A stretch of DNA of 64,000 nt from Mycteria americana (taxonomy: Eukaryota > Chordata > Aves > Ciconiiformes > Ciconiidae), in the NCBI RefSeq assembly GCF_035582795.1, contig NC_134373.1:28738501-28802500 (forward strand), in the 5' to 3' direction. Below the pieces are notes generated by a model, which saw only the letters and a list, made by a program, of their open reading frames with translations, was not told the DNA's origin and did not search any database. Positions 38,901 through 50,575 of the stretch are shown here, one piece after another. Position 1 is the stretch's first letter, and each line of letters opens with the position of its first letter. The position numbers and the translations under genes were made by a program.

Positions 38901-40682
38901 AGAAGAACATCACTCTTCACTTGAAGGAAAGATGATTTATTTCTATCACCAGGCAGTCAAGGATAACAGCTGGGACATGACTATCTTAAAGTAAAACCAC
39001 AGTAATGTGATGACCTGTACTTTCTTACGACAGGGAGAAAGACACAGATCTTTTTTTCAATACACCCTGGAAAGATTTGACTCTCCGTATTTCCCCTTCC
39101 AATACAGACATCCTCTTATGATTCTTGAAAGACTGGCAATGTTTGTCTTTGGTGCTCAGAAACCTTAGGAGAAGATTCACCTGGATAACGGGACCTCCCC
39201 TGAAGCTCCCCCTCCTTGCAGTGGTGTTCCCTTCCCTTCTGGTCAAGTCATCCCTGCCAGCTTCTGCAGAAAAACGTTGCACAGGAAAGACAACATGAGC
39301 TGAAGATGTTCTTTAGAGTGGTGACAACAAAAGAGCATTAAATTAGGACTATTGATGGTGGTGGGAATCAATGCTGAAGCAGCTGCACCTCCTCCGTGTG
39401 CTTCATGCTGCCATTTGAAGAGATCACAGATATCCTGCAGTGAAACACGTGGGGTGACCCTTTGGTGGCTGCTGGGGAAGTGCCTGCTACAGGGAGAGGT
39501 GATGCTCTATTCTACTGCTCTGAGACGCTTGTCTTAAGGGAAGGGTAGTAGAAAGTCTGCTGCCCTTGTTGACCCAGACCCCACACTTTCTTCAAAGCTC
39601 TGCCACCAGTGCTGTAATGCTGAAAGGCTTTTAAGTTAGCTTAGATTTTTTTCATGCTATTTCTGCACTACAGAAGTCTAGTAAGTTAAATGTCCCATAG
39701 CCACTTATTCCTTTATATGACAAAGGCTAGGCAGGAGATATTTATTGTCACTGACAAAAAAAAAAAAAAAAAAAGAGAAAAATACCAGGTGTGTGTGTAT
39801 GGAATTTATGTAATTTTTCATAGATATGACTTACCATTTTCCTAGCAACTCTACCACAAGGGACCTCAGAGCTGTAGATGGAGGCAAACAGCATGCCTTA
39901 ATGTGAGAAAGAAATTCTGCTAGTGCTTTGCCAGAGTAATGGGCAAAATTACGCATTTGTGTCCCCTGGAAAGCTTGGCATTGCAAAAGGCCTTTTCATC
40001 CCAAATGAGCACCTAAATAATATTTTTGACAACTTATCATGAAGCAAATGCACAGTGTTTTTGCGAAGGTTTTTGTTTTTCTTTCACATAGTCACAAACA
40101 ATTTCACCTTTACTCCATTGTCACATAATATAATACATCTGAGCACCTCTTTTTAGCATTATTAATATGGCATATTTCATACTGTGTAGCAGATTTTGAA
40201 TAACTAACTCATGAAAATGTTGAGAAAATCTTCACATTTCTGCAAATTGTTTATATGCAAATAAATCAATGTTTTTCCATTAAAACTGCCACCAGAATTC
40301 TTATTATTACCCAGATTTACATTTGTTTTCTATAAACCTTTTCCTGTAAGGCGGCTTCAGAAACACTAATTCATGAAACCTTGCAGCCAGTCTTGGTGAC
40401 TCAAATCTGAATTTCCATTTTATAATGCCTTAGAGTTTGGTTCAAACATAATTATATCAGGGAGAATCTTTCCATGAATTAAGCTCACACAGAGACCCTT
40501 AGGGGTGAAGAGCTGGTCTTCTACTCCTTGAAACTCGACAATATTCCTACTGGCTTCAGCTTGTGTTGCAGCAGGTACTAATCATTTTGCTCAAGTCGCA
40601 CAGTGAGTCAGTTAGTGGAACAGATTTCAGGGGTTATGCTACAATATCATCTCTTCCTGCATTCAAATAATTTAAATCCTAA

Positions 40683-40760
40683 AGAGAGATCAGATCATCT
40701 AATTCAACCTCCCACAATAAGCCCTAAAATATTTAGATTTAGAACCTTCTCCTTGCAGAG
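40683..40760 (-). mobile_element. Possible ancient CR1 3' fragment
   Basis: GATCAGATCATCTAATTCAA followed by CCTCCCACAATAAGCCC resembles the complement of an old CR1 3' UTR. It is short and diverged. Confidence 0.35.
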
Positions 40761-42691
40761 AGGTGAAAAGGTAGATGGAGCAAGAGGGGTGGGGGAGAGA
40801 AAGGGAGTGAGATCTTATTTAGGTCTAGTTGACTCTTGAGCACAGATTGAATAGATGAAGAAGAAAAATGAATAACTGCAGAAGGAAGCAAACAGAGAGA
40901 ATTGGACGTCTCTCTGGAGGATGAGGGCAAGAATACATGGGTGTTAGAATGCAAGACTGTTCTCAGCCTTCAGAGGACACGTGGCTACCATTCAGCAGAA
41001 CCAGAAGACTATACAAAGCTGAAAAAGTGATAATCCTTCAGAAAACAAATCTGTGGGTAAGCTAAGAAATTACCTGGGGAAATTCCTGCTGAGAGATTGT
41101 GGTAATGGTTTAGAAGGTAATACTGTAACTGTAATCCCAAGGAAGCTGTGTATTAATAACAAGGGATGCTAGTTCTGCGATAAATGCCCTAGTTGGGTTA
41201 ACAAACTGCGTCACTATCTATTATTTGGTGGAGAAAAATATAAGCAGTTAATTAATGCTTTGGGGACTTAGAGGGAAGAAAAAAACAACAAAAAAACCCC
41301 AAACCAGCTTTCTCCCAGGTCCCCCAAGGATAAGTAAATGCAGGAGGTAAAAAATAATTTATTATTTTATGTTGGTTTATTTCAGTCAGAACTTTTTCAG
41401 AGGGCTGCAAAGCACAACTCAGCTTTAATCAGTGGAAATTTTGAGCTTGATTCATTTGTGAGTAGCATTAAATTTCATCAGGTTTATAATGATATAAATG
41501 CAGAGCTCTCAAGGTGATCTAGTCCTTAATAGTTACCAGTGAATTTGGGCCACACATTGCATTAGTTAACTGTACTATAAAGATGCTAATGAGGTGAAGG
41601 CTAAGTAGGTAATTCTTCGCTAGCATAATTTGACTGAACTATGAAGGAATTTATTATGGTGCAATTTGTTTGTTCTGAATAGCTTGGTCTGTAGTGCAAA
41701 CTAGTGGAAAGATATTCTGGTTGGGTGGAGAAAGTTAAGACACCTATTTAGCAGTAGAGGCTATTTGTATATAGGAAATTAAAAAAAACCCCATAAACAC
41801 AAACATAAACATAAATAATATAAAAATAAAAATTCAAACATAGTGTCTCCAGAAAAAGCAGTTTTCAAGTACTTTGGGAGTAAGCCATAAAAATGTGAAG
41901 CCACTGAAAGCAAGGAGCTGGACTATTTGATGATTCTGGCTAACGATAGGAAAGCTGCTGGAACAATAGCGATGGGGAAAGTAGAGCTCCCCTCTGACTC
42001 ACTCAGAAGATAGCTTTGACCTGGTGAAGTCATTGGAAAAATTCCTGCTGATTTTCTAGGGACTTTGACTCAGGTAATGATGAACTGCTTAAAGGCTCCT
42101 GAAGCACATGAGTAGTGACGGGGTGGAGCAGGAAGGAAGGCAGGGGACAGTTTCGAGCTGAAATGTCAGTGTGTCCTGACAGCCAGATGCAAGTCTTTTG
42201 AAAAGCAGTCAGCTTCACTGTTTCACCTGAATGTCAATAGCTCCAGCCTGTATATGGTGAACGTTAGCTGTGAAAAATAGCTGTTCGGTATTTTTTTAAC
42301 TATGCTGATTATTTTTAGTTCAATGCCTCTTTAAACCTGAACTGTTCCCTTATCACCATACCTCTGAGAAATCTGCCTTCTGGCAGCTCCCCTTTGAAAT
42401 TTCTTTGTTGCCCATAAGGTGCAGATGCTTAGCAGCAAGCCTGTTTTCCTCCCCTCTCAGCCTTTTCCACTGAGAATACAAAAGGAAACTCCATCCAGAT
42501 TTCACGCTGTTCAAGAAGTCAGAGGGTTATCTGGCAGACTTGTGACCTCACTGGATTTTGTGCCTGTGTGTGAAAATGTACAGATTTTATTAAAATGGGC
42601 ACTTGCACTGCAAAGCTCTGCACACTGCAAGAGATGATGTTTTGAAGGTGTGCAGAGGTGTGTTGTATTTAAGTTTGTAATGTGCATGCTC

Positions 42692-42731
42692 TGTGCATGT
42701 GTATGCGTGCGTGCACGTGCACGCGTGCATG
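42692..42731. repeat. 40-nt alternating pyrimidine-purine tract with a palindrome
   Basis: Twenty consecutive pyrimidine-purine steps (TG, CA, CG, one TA), including the perfect 16-bp palindrome GCGTGCACGTGCACGC at 42709-42724. Confidence 0.9.
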
Positions 42732-45295
42732 GATGCAGTTGTTGCAGCTTGACATTGTGTTGGGGGGATTCAGCTTGCAAAGCAGGACACCTACATTTAT
42801 GTATTGACAGGTGAGTTAAGGGTGAAATCTGGTTGCCTAACTACTGGCATCTGGTGCCATTGTAGACATTTTTGGATACACTACTTCTTCTCTATCTACT
42901 ATTCTGATCTCTCATAAGAAGTCCTCTATCATGTCTGCCAACCATATGTTTGTGTATTGCAAATGGCGCTAGAACTGGATTTTAAGAAAGTGAACTGAAC
43001 CCCTAAATTAGGTGCCTCAACCTGAAGCTGAATCCCATCCTTGTCAAACAGTCAGGATTGATTTCAACCTCACGTTCACATCTTTAACTTGCCAAGTAGA
43101 GAGGGACAGTGTCTAAGCTTAGAAAGGCATCAATTTATATTTAATCATTAGAAGGACTCTGTTGTTTACCTTTTTATTTATAGTTGGTAAGCATCGGTAC
43201 TCTGTCTGTTACCTTCTCAATAGACTTAAGTCCTTTCTAGTCCTGGCCATGTTGCCCATCCTTATGGGCTTACAAATGCTGTAAGTTTGTGTCTGGAGTC
43301 TCAGTCCGGTATTCTGATACATCTCGTGAGAAAGTAGCAGAGAGAGTGCGTGAGTATGAGAACTAGACTTTCAAATATGTGTGATATGATTTTCTAGCTG
43401 TGAAAGCCAATTTTTTCCGATTATGCATAATGTTAAACCTGCAAAGTGACACTGATAATGATGCTAATGTTTTTGCATATTCAGCATCAGGCTCTTTTGC
43501 GGTGCTGAGCACCCAAAAGCCCACTGAAGTGAATGATACGTTTGTGTGGTCCCTGCCCACCGATCATGCCAAAACGGATTAAATTAGTGCAATATTGGAA
43601 CTTTAAATTTAAATTCTTCTGAACATTGCTGGAAGTTGCTGTGATCCAAATCCTTGCAGCTGAACATTTCTTTTTAGTCCTGGTTCTGGATCTCTTTCCA
43701 TAGCGTATGCGACATAGTTTAAGTTTGGAGGCAAGGGCAAGCTTGTTATATCTTTGTATTTTGGCAGCCCACAAGTTAACTCTTCATAGTATTTCTCTAG
43801 AGACTTTTTCTTGTACAAGACTCTAAGAAAGGACCAAACAGACATTCGATAACAGAAGCTCTAGGCTGAGAAAGCAAACATTGACAGGTTTTTGGCGCAA
43901 GATGGCGAATGGCAATAGATGAGACATCATGGAGATTTGGGTCCCAAATGCATAAAGCCTCAAAAATATTCAGTCAATCACCAGACTTTTAACAAGATTT
44001 TAGCATTGTATGAGAGCGCTGTCAAATTTAATGCAAATTTAAATCTAATTCCCTACCAGGATAGCAAAGCCCTCTGTTTACATGAATACATTGATAGACT
44101 GGGCCTGAAACATAATCCTTACCCAGAAAATCCCCTTTGACTATGGCTCCAGATCCAGAAACCACTTCCTTGGTACATATACGTAGTGCTGCTGTGAATG
44201 TTTCCCATTTTCCATCCTGGGAAACAGTTTCTGTAGATGCCCCCCAAACCCAAGCCTGCCATTACTGGGGTGGAACGGCGATGCCCACGAGCTGGGGAGA
44301 CCCATTGCCCCTCAAAAATCGCAGCATGCCTGAGCTCAGAGGCACCCAGCTCTCTTCTAATTAGGCTCCCTTTCAAACACAGGTTCCTTATCTACAAAGG
44401 GCTGTCTTGCTGCTGGACCCGCCGGCTCTGATGGCAGCAGGAACCTGTTTTGCAGATCTTACTTGATATGTTTCAGAGAGCTGCTGCTGCTGCTCTTTTT
44501 TGAAGAGCATTTCCAACATCTTTCTCATGGAGCTGCCCACTTAATGAAAAATCTTTGCAAAGCACTAAAAAAATAGACAGTTTTGTAATGAAGCTGCAAT
44601 TTGATTCTTCTTTTCCTTGAGATGTTTGACCTTGCCCTCAAAGGTTATCACTTTGGAGGGTTTTTTTAATAGTAATCTTTCATGATGGAAATAAATATTG
44701 TTATTAATTATTGTCTTTTATTATTTATTTTAATTGCATCAACATGTAACCTCACCAGTGGGCAGCAGCCATGCTAGGGTCATGACAGGAACAATATTGG
44801 CTGAAGCAAATATAAAGGAGCCTTTTTTAAAAACACCATGATATTATATATTGGCCAATTCATGGCCTTTTATCTCCTATCTATTTTAGTGGATCATAAT
44901 ACATTCACTAGTTATCCTCATTATTGCCATCATAAGAATGATTTTCAATTTCTTTAGGCACCCACCATACTAAACCCAGGTGTCACTTAGATCCAAAGCA
45001 GCCTCCAAAGTCAGTCTTTCCCTCCACCTCTTTGTACTTGGAGTCAGCAGCTCAGCACGTGAGCCGTGGTCCCAAATGCATGAGCCTTGTGGGTATTTAG
45101 TGCCAGGCGGCAAGTGGGATTTAGGCTTCTAAATACCGCATGGGATAAGAGACAACAAGCAGTGCATCACTTCTCTTGTCTCAGCAAACCACGGTCCTCT
45201 TACTGTGACGGAAGAAATCTTATTCCATGGACATAGGGATCGGGGGGCTTTTCACTGGCTGAGAAGTGGAAGTATGCCAGAGGGGGGGCTTATAC

Positions 45296-45382
45296 ATATA
45301 AATATATATGTTTATATATACATGCATTTATGTACACACAGACTCACATATGTATATATACATACACACATATATGTAGGTG
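45296..45382. repeat. TA/TG-rich tract, left of LTR family B
   Basis: Irregular TATA/CATA/TATG repeats. With 46206-46290 it appears to form one microsatellite that was split by the LTR. Confidence 0.85.
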
Positions 45383-45387
45383 TATGT
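45383..45387. repeat. Left target-site duplication of LTR family B
   Basis: TATGT, matching 46201-46205. It lies in TATG-rich sequence, so a chance match is possible. Confidence 0.55.
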
Positions 45388-46200
45388 TGTCGCGGATGGA
45401 GTGAGCGTGCACTTCACTCGTTAGAGAGAAGTAAAAATATAGTTTATTGATACAGAATAGGGAGTTAACAAAGTTCAATGCGACAGTGTTTTAACAAGAT
45501 TCGATGGCGAGGTGCACTCGATTATTTACTGCATAGAGGACAGGGTCAGACAAAACTGTCAGGGAGACCCTCCCGTTGAGTCATGAGGTTTGGAAAAGGA
45601 TCCCCTTGCTTTCTAAACTCCTTCTCAGAGAGGAGTCTAGGTGCGGCTAGATCCAGTCCTAGTCCCAGACTTGGTCAACGGTTTATATCTAAAGGATTAT
45701 ATATATATATGCGCAATCAATCCTTTATATCACTTAGCTAAGATTTCAAAGTTTAGCATGCTATTAGTCACTTACCGAGGATCTGTTGCGGCAAGGAATC
45801 TCTCAACCTCGAGGAGTAACCTTGAGAGGCGTCCCTGCTCAAGGGGAGGTCCTGGCATGCAGCCCGCTGCCATGCAGGAGAGCTCAAAGGGCTCTTGGGC
45901 TGCCCACTATTTATGGGGGTAAGATGATTGACTCATAGTCATATTTGCATGCCGACCACAGGTTTTAGTTTCTTGGGTGGGTGCACAACACAATAGCCCT
46001 AGGCACAACACAATAGCCCAACACAGGCTATTGTTGGGCTAATAGGCCAACCCTTAGGTTATTGTGTTGTTATCTGTCTCCTGAATCCACTTTGAGCCGA
46101 TGGTGACCAGATGCATCCATTTACAATCACCACTGGTGGTTATCACCTAACCAGGGTTGCAGGAGATAAAGGTCGAGGGCGGGGGAAGCACACCATCACA
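45388..46200 (-). mobile_element. Solo LTR, endogenous retrovirus family B
   Basis: This 813-bp element starts TGTCGCGG and ends CCATCACA on the plus strand. It is flanked by TATGT at 45383-45387 and 46201-46205. Orientation is minus: the complement of TTTATT at 45443-45448 gives AATAAA close to one end, and the complement of 45908-45914 gives a TATA-like ATAAATA upstream of it. An ATTTGCAT octamer lies in the presumed U3 near 45941. The sequence is unlike family A and its base composition differs sharply from the TA/TG microsatellite on both sides. No retroviral coding sequence adjoins it. The 5-bp duplication is weaker evidence here because the target is itself a TATG-rich repeat. I do not recognise the family. 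Confidence 0.75.
45983..46069. repeat. Direct and inverted repeat cluster in U3 of LTR family B
   Basis: A 17-bp unit GCACAACACAATAGCCC occurs twice (45983-45999 and 46003-46019). TAGCCCAACA at 46014-46023 is an exact inverted repeat of TGTTGGGCTA at 46032-46041 with an 8-nt loop. Outer arms at 45986-46003 and 46052-46069 also pair imperfectly. The whole could fold into a nested hairpin of about 85 nt. Confidence 0.8.
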
Positions 46201-46205
46201 TATGT
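46201..46205. repeat. Right target-site duplication of LTR family B
   Basis: TATGT, matching 45383-45387. Confidence 0.55.
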
Positions 46206-46290
46206 ATTTTATCTGTGTGTGTATGTGTGTGTATATATAGGTATGTATATATAGGTATGTGTGTATATATATATAGTATGTATATATAAA
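46206..46290. repeat. TA/TG-rich tract, right of LTR family B
   Basis: TGTGTATG and TATATAGGTATG repeats continuing the left-hand tract. Confidence 0.85.
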
Positions 46291-48234
46291 ACAATACTGA
46301 TCTTGAGAAGTGACTGATTCTCTTTGTATCTCACAGTAGTGTCTCAAAGTGATATGCTGGGTTTCAGATCCCAGGACCATCTCCTGCCCTCGTGGATAGA
46401 TGGAGTTAATAGCCTCTCCTTTTTGGCTACAGAGTTTCTTTAACTTGATGATACTGAGGAGCCTCTGGACCAGACTGTAAGGGTCCTGCACAGCAGTCTG
46501 CTCTGGAAAATAAAAATAAAAATCCTTTCCTTCTGCAGTGACTTTCTTACTGCAATATGTACTGGACTCTTGGCAGTGTTGGTGCGGGAGACAGAGCTGC
46601 AACATCATCTTTTCCCTATTACTTTTTAAATGGTGTCCTCCCCGTGGGAAGCATATCTCTTTCTGTTTTCACATCAGCTTGCAGCCTTTTAGGAGGACAG
46701 GGGGAACTAATGAAGGGAGATTTTTGCTTACCGTATGGGGCTGAGCTGCTCCTCCACGCTGGGCACCAGAAGCAGTAGGAAACAAAGCCGATGTCTGTGC
46801 AAGGCAGCTCCTCTCTGCCGCACGAGCAGAGGAACGGCCTGAAACGCACAGCCTAGTGCTTGACGATACTTGGTGTGAACCGGGAATTCTGGTGTGTGTG
46901 TTTGTATATAACTGAAAACAGGCCTTAACTGTGGGTCTTAATCAGTCTTGTGCATAAATCTTAGGCATATCCTACCCGTGGAAGACAGCACACATATACG
47001 GGTTCAGATGTATCCTGGAGCAGAGAAGTCCTGCAGTCCTGCCCGTGTGACTATTTACCATGGCTTACTATGACGGACAGAAATCATTAGAGACACTGTT
47101 CCTGGTTTTCTCACTCCCCAACCAAATTCAAATGAGGGATGACCTTAAAGAACAGAAGGTCCTAAGCAAGGCTTAGGGTGGGATCCAAAATTTAAAAGAA
47201 ATAGCAAATTCCTCAGCTGTAAGAAAAAAAAAATCTGTCACTCCATCTCCAGCAGTTGTCTCGTCAGGGGAACTATGATATTTTAGCATCAGCTTCTAGG
47301 ACCACCGCCTAGCACTGGTGTCCATATGGAAGTAAAAAGTCCATTGTACGTTTCACTTGGGTTTTTTATCACTTATATTCCTAACCCAAGGCCAATACTA
47401 TGCTCAAGTGTGCAATCCTTCATCCAGGAAAAAATGCTTCATTTTAACCATATAAACTTCCCAGCAGACTGCTAGCTTAGGGTACTGAAGCTGAACTATT
47501 TCATGCTGAATCCTTCATTGTAGCAGCTTGTTGCCTTTCATATATTGATCATCCACACATTCTCTCCATCAGATCCTGTTCATTTCCTGCTCTGTCCTGT
47601 TTATTACACATTATTTTAGTGAAGCTTGTAACACACAAAATATCTACTTCCCTTCCACATATTAAAGATTTTTTTTCGCTGTAGCTGTAGCTTAGCAATG
47701 GCAGAGACCCAGCAGCTGCCTCATACTTAGACATGGTCTCATTAAGTGAAGGATAAAGCAGAGAACTTCTGCCAGACCTGTCAGTTCCTAATTTCCTATT
47801 GCCCAACACCTTGCAAAGTGGGAATGAACTAAGAACTGGTCTTTTGGACAACTGGCCAGCCCGTTGTTCCTCCTCATGAGGCAGAAGCACTGTAATCCAT
47901 CACACGGTGGATTTCTTGCCACAGTAATACTTGCTGTGTGTGAGCTGCTTGTAGTAGACTCTAAATCATACTCTTGGTGCCGCATCAGTGTTTTGGCTTT
48001 GCAGCATGGCTTGGCCCCCATCACTGCAGAGGTCTGTTGACATTTTGTTAGAGAAGGGTGCAGGGAGTAGGGCTGAGGAAAATAAATTGAGGGGAGGGGA
48101 AAAAAAATCTTCTGTAGATTTGTTATGCTACAGTGAATTCTGACACCCCAACAGGTAAAATTAAGCATTAAGTTCTTATCAGGCTGCTCTGGGATTGTTT
48201 AAAAAAATGCAAGAAAAGGTGTAAGGGAAGTGGG
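46291..48234. other. Intergenic DNA without recognised features
   Basis: Nothing recognised. Open frames are short and low in family signal. Confidence 0.65.
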
Positions 48235-48507
48235 GTTGGTTTGTCTGAAAACAAGGAAGGCTGAAGAGTGTGGGGAGCTGGAGGGATAAGATAGCTGTTG
48301 AACAGAGAAAAAGGACTGCTGCATGGCAGGAAGGGACCGAGCTGTTCTTTCCATTCCCTTGGGAAGAGGACAAGCTGTAATGGGTTTAAATTGAGGCAAA
48401 GGCTATTTAGCTTAGGCTTTGAGAAAGAAAAGAGCAATGGTCTCAAGCTAAGAAGAGTTAAATACAGACATCACCAGCATGGGGGGCTGGAGGAACAATA
48501 TGACCTT
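48235..48507 (+). mobile_element. Old CR1 3' fragment
   Basis: Plus-strand CR1 remnant. GTCTGAAAACAAGGAAGGCT, GACTGCTGCATGGCAGGAAG, GAGGACAAGCTGTAATGGGT, TTAAATTGAGGCAAAGGC and a GGGGCTGGAGGAACAATATG-type tail follow the order of the CR1 ORF2 C-terminus and 3' region. Frames are degraded. Confidence 0.6.
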
Positions 48508-49911
48508 GTGTGGCTGCTTTTTATGATTTCTTGCTAGGCTAACAGGTATAGAAAAATAAGCACTGACTGCATCAGCCTAGTACCCATGCTGTGGGGAAAA
48601 AGCAACAAAAAATACCAGAGCTAACTATAGCAGGGCTCTCCTTCATTTGTTTCACAGCAGTGCTCACTTAATGGTATTTGCCTATATGCATTTACCAATG
48701 GGCCTTTGGTTGAAGGAACAATGCTACTCATGTGGATGCTGCAAAAGAGGTGATTTTTTTATTCTGCCTGATAGAAAAGGACAGCAGGTGGTGAGGAAGA
48801 GGGAGATTAGACAACCCCCCACCATAATATCGTCCCCTCTTCCAGACTTTGCTAACTAGCCATAAACGGCAATTAATGATGTTTTGCCAGGACACCAAAT
48901 AGATAGATGCATTTCCATTACACTAGTGGAATTATTTAATGCAACCTGATGAATAATGTCTTTAAATCATAACATGACAGTTCAGGAAGAAAGAAGCATA
49001 ATGAATTAAAAACCAAAAAAGCATGGGGGATGCTAAAGCAGCCACCTAAGGAGTTAAAGAAGAAAAAAAAACCCAACTTTTTCCACTCAGAAAAACAGAA
49101 AACAAGTCACAGTGACATTTCCAGACTGTAAGTCATACAAATTTGATTTCTAAGCGCTGGATTAAAAGTAAAATTGTAGGAGTCGGCACTGTCCTTAAAG
49201 CCTTCGTAAGATTACTGCTCCTGCTATATTAGCTATGAAGAAGGAAGGCTGGAAGATTTATATGGACATTGCTCTTACTTGCTCATTTTTCCTGAGAAAA
49301 GTAACTTGGTATGGAATTCATTGTAACCTGAAATTTCTGCTAAGTCAAGTGATAACTAACTCCTCTCTCCCATTCCCACCAGGAACAAGGGGACACCAGG
49401 AGGGTGCTGTTGGGTAGGATGTCTTTTGTGTCTGCATGGCTGGCCGTGGGCTGGGACACCCGTGGTAGGCTGGACCAGCCCTGAGATGGGCACTCGTGCA
49501 CCACTGGCTGCAGAACCCCAGTGCAGGTACTGCAAATTTATCCTGCCGGAATAGCGTACTCCATGCAGGACCACAAACACTTGTTAACCCTGTCTTCTGG
49601 ATGGCAGCCCATCCAGAAATGAAGGGGAAAAAATAAAACTCATAGAGAAGTTCCTAAGATAACGAGACCCACAGCTCTCCTGCTAATATAAAAGTCTGCA
49701 GCTGATTGAAACACAGAATGCATAAACCCTGAAATTTTGGGATGGGGGTTGCAGCAAATCCAAGCACGCAAAAGTCTTGAAAGAGTCCTCCTCTTTGCAC
49801 TTAATTAGGATTTGCTATTTTCTAAGTCAGTGTTTACTGGTTTTTGGTTGATAGTATCAAACACTGAGACTTTCAAAGGAGGCCAAGAGATTTATGTGCT
49901 CAGTTTCCACA

Positions 49912-49932
49912 GGGTGGGAGTGGGGTGGGGGG
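49912..49932 (+). other. G-quadruplex motif
   Basis: Four G-runs of 3, 3, 4 and 6 separated by loops of 1, 3 and 1 nt on the plus strand, fitting the canonical quadruplex rule. Confidence 0.7.
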
Positions 49933-50131
49933 AACAAGCAGTGACACTGAAAGCATAAAGCCAGGGCAGAATCACCAGGACTGAGCCAGCTCCAGTTTAT
50001 CACGCTAGGGATGTGTGTGAAGGTGGCAGTGTGCAGGTGTGACCCCTGTGACAGCCAGAAGTGCGGTTGTGGCACGAGGGGACACGTGGATATAGCAGGA
50101 CACACTGTTTATGCATGGCAGGCTGGGGAGA

Positions 50132-50166
50132 GTGTGTATGTATGTGCGCATACATACGCGTGCATG
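50132..50166. repeat. 35-nt alternating purine-pyrimidine tract with inverted repeat
   Basis: Unbroken purine-pyrimidine alternation. GTATGTATG (50136-50144) pairs exactly with CATACATAC (50149-50157) across a 4-nt loop. Confidence 0.9.
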
Positions 50167-50540
50167 GGTACCTGGTAGGCTATAGAGCTATGACTACACG
50201 TTTTGTAACCACAACTAAAGCACGTCTCCAGACACGACTTTTCACCGCTCAGGCATCTGTGCCCTTACGCAGCCCAGGGTAGGTGCTGCAAACCGGCATT
50301 CATCAGTTACGTCAGGGACGTGGGTCATGACCAGATATCCTCTGACAATAACTTTTAGCAATAGCTGAAATCAATAAATCCAGGTTTTGGGCACTTCAGC
50401 TTTTATTACTATCCACTGAGATCTGTTGGCTTAGAGTTAACATGTAAACGCCTGAAAATTAGTTTTCCCATAATCAGCACTTTTTAATGTCAATTCAGCT
50501 ATAAGATAAAATAAAAACACAGGAGGAGGCATTTGTCTTC

Positions 50541-50573
50541 CACACAAAATCATACAAAAAGTCTCTTTTTATT
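50541..50573 (-). terminator. Candidate distal polyadenylation site
   Basis: On the minus strand an AATAAA hexamer (complement of 50568-50573) is preceded by AT-rich, UTR-like sequence containing TGTACAAAAG. Within about 10-30 nt it is followed by a T/GT-rich element (TTTTTGTATGATTTTGTGTG). This is the usual arrangement of a strong poly(A) site. It could end a very long CNTNAP4 3' UTR or a separate minus-strand non-coding transcript. Confidence 0.4.
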
Positions 50574-50575
50574 AA

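Larger units (their letters stand above)
36813..45295. other. Intergenic DNA, including possible conserved non-coding blocks
   Basis: Holds the CpG-enriched piece near 38.4-38.9 kb, an A-run near 39756, an octamer ATGCAAAT at 40255-40262 and the Z-DNA-type tract at 42692. The 78-codon minus frame at 43609-43845 is unassigned and has no recognisable domain. Confidence 0.6.
48508..50540. other. Intergenic DNA with non-B-DNA motifs
   Basis: Contains the G-quadruplex motif (49912) and the alternating tract (50132). An AT-rich block at 48840-48965 with several ATTA cores has the look of conserved non-coding DNA but cannot be confirmed. Confidence 0.55.

Noticed and set aside
43609..43845. 78-codon minus-strand frame with plausible-looking composition
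   Set aside because: No domain, no splice context and overlapping frames of similar length; not supported.
46147..46608. 153-codon minus-strand frame
   Set aside because: It runs through a TA/TG microsatellite and the edge of an LTR; no family signature.
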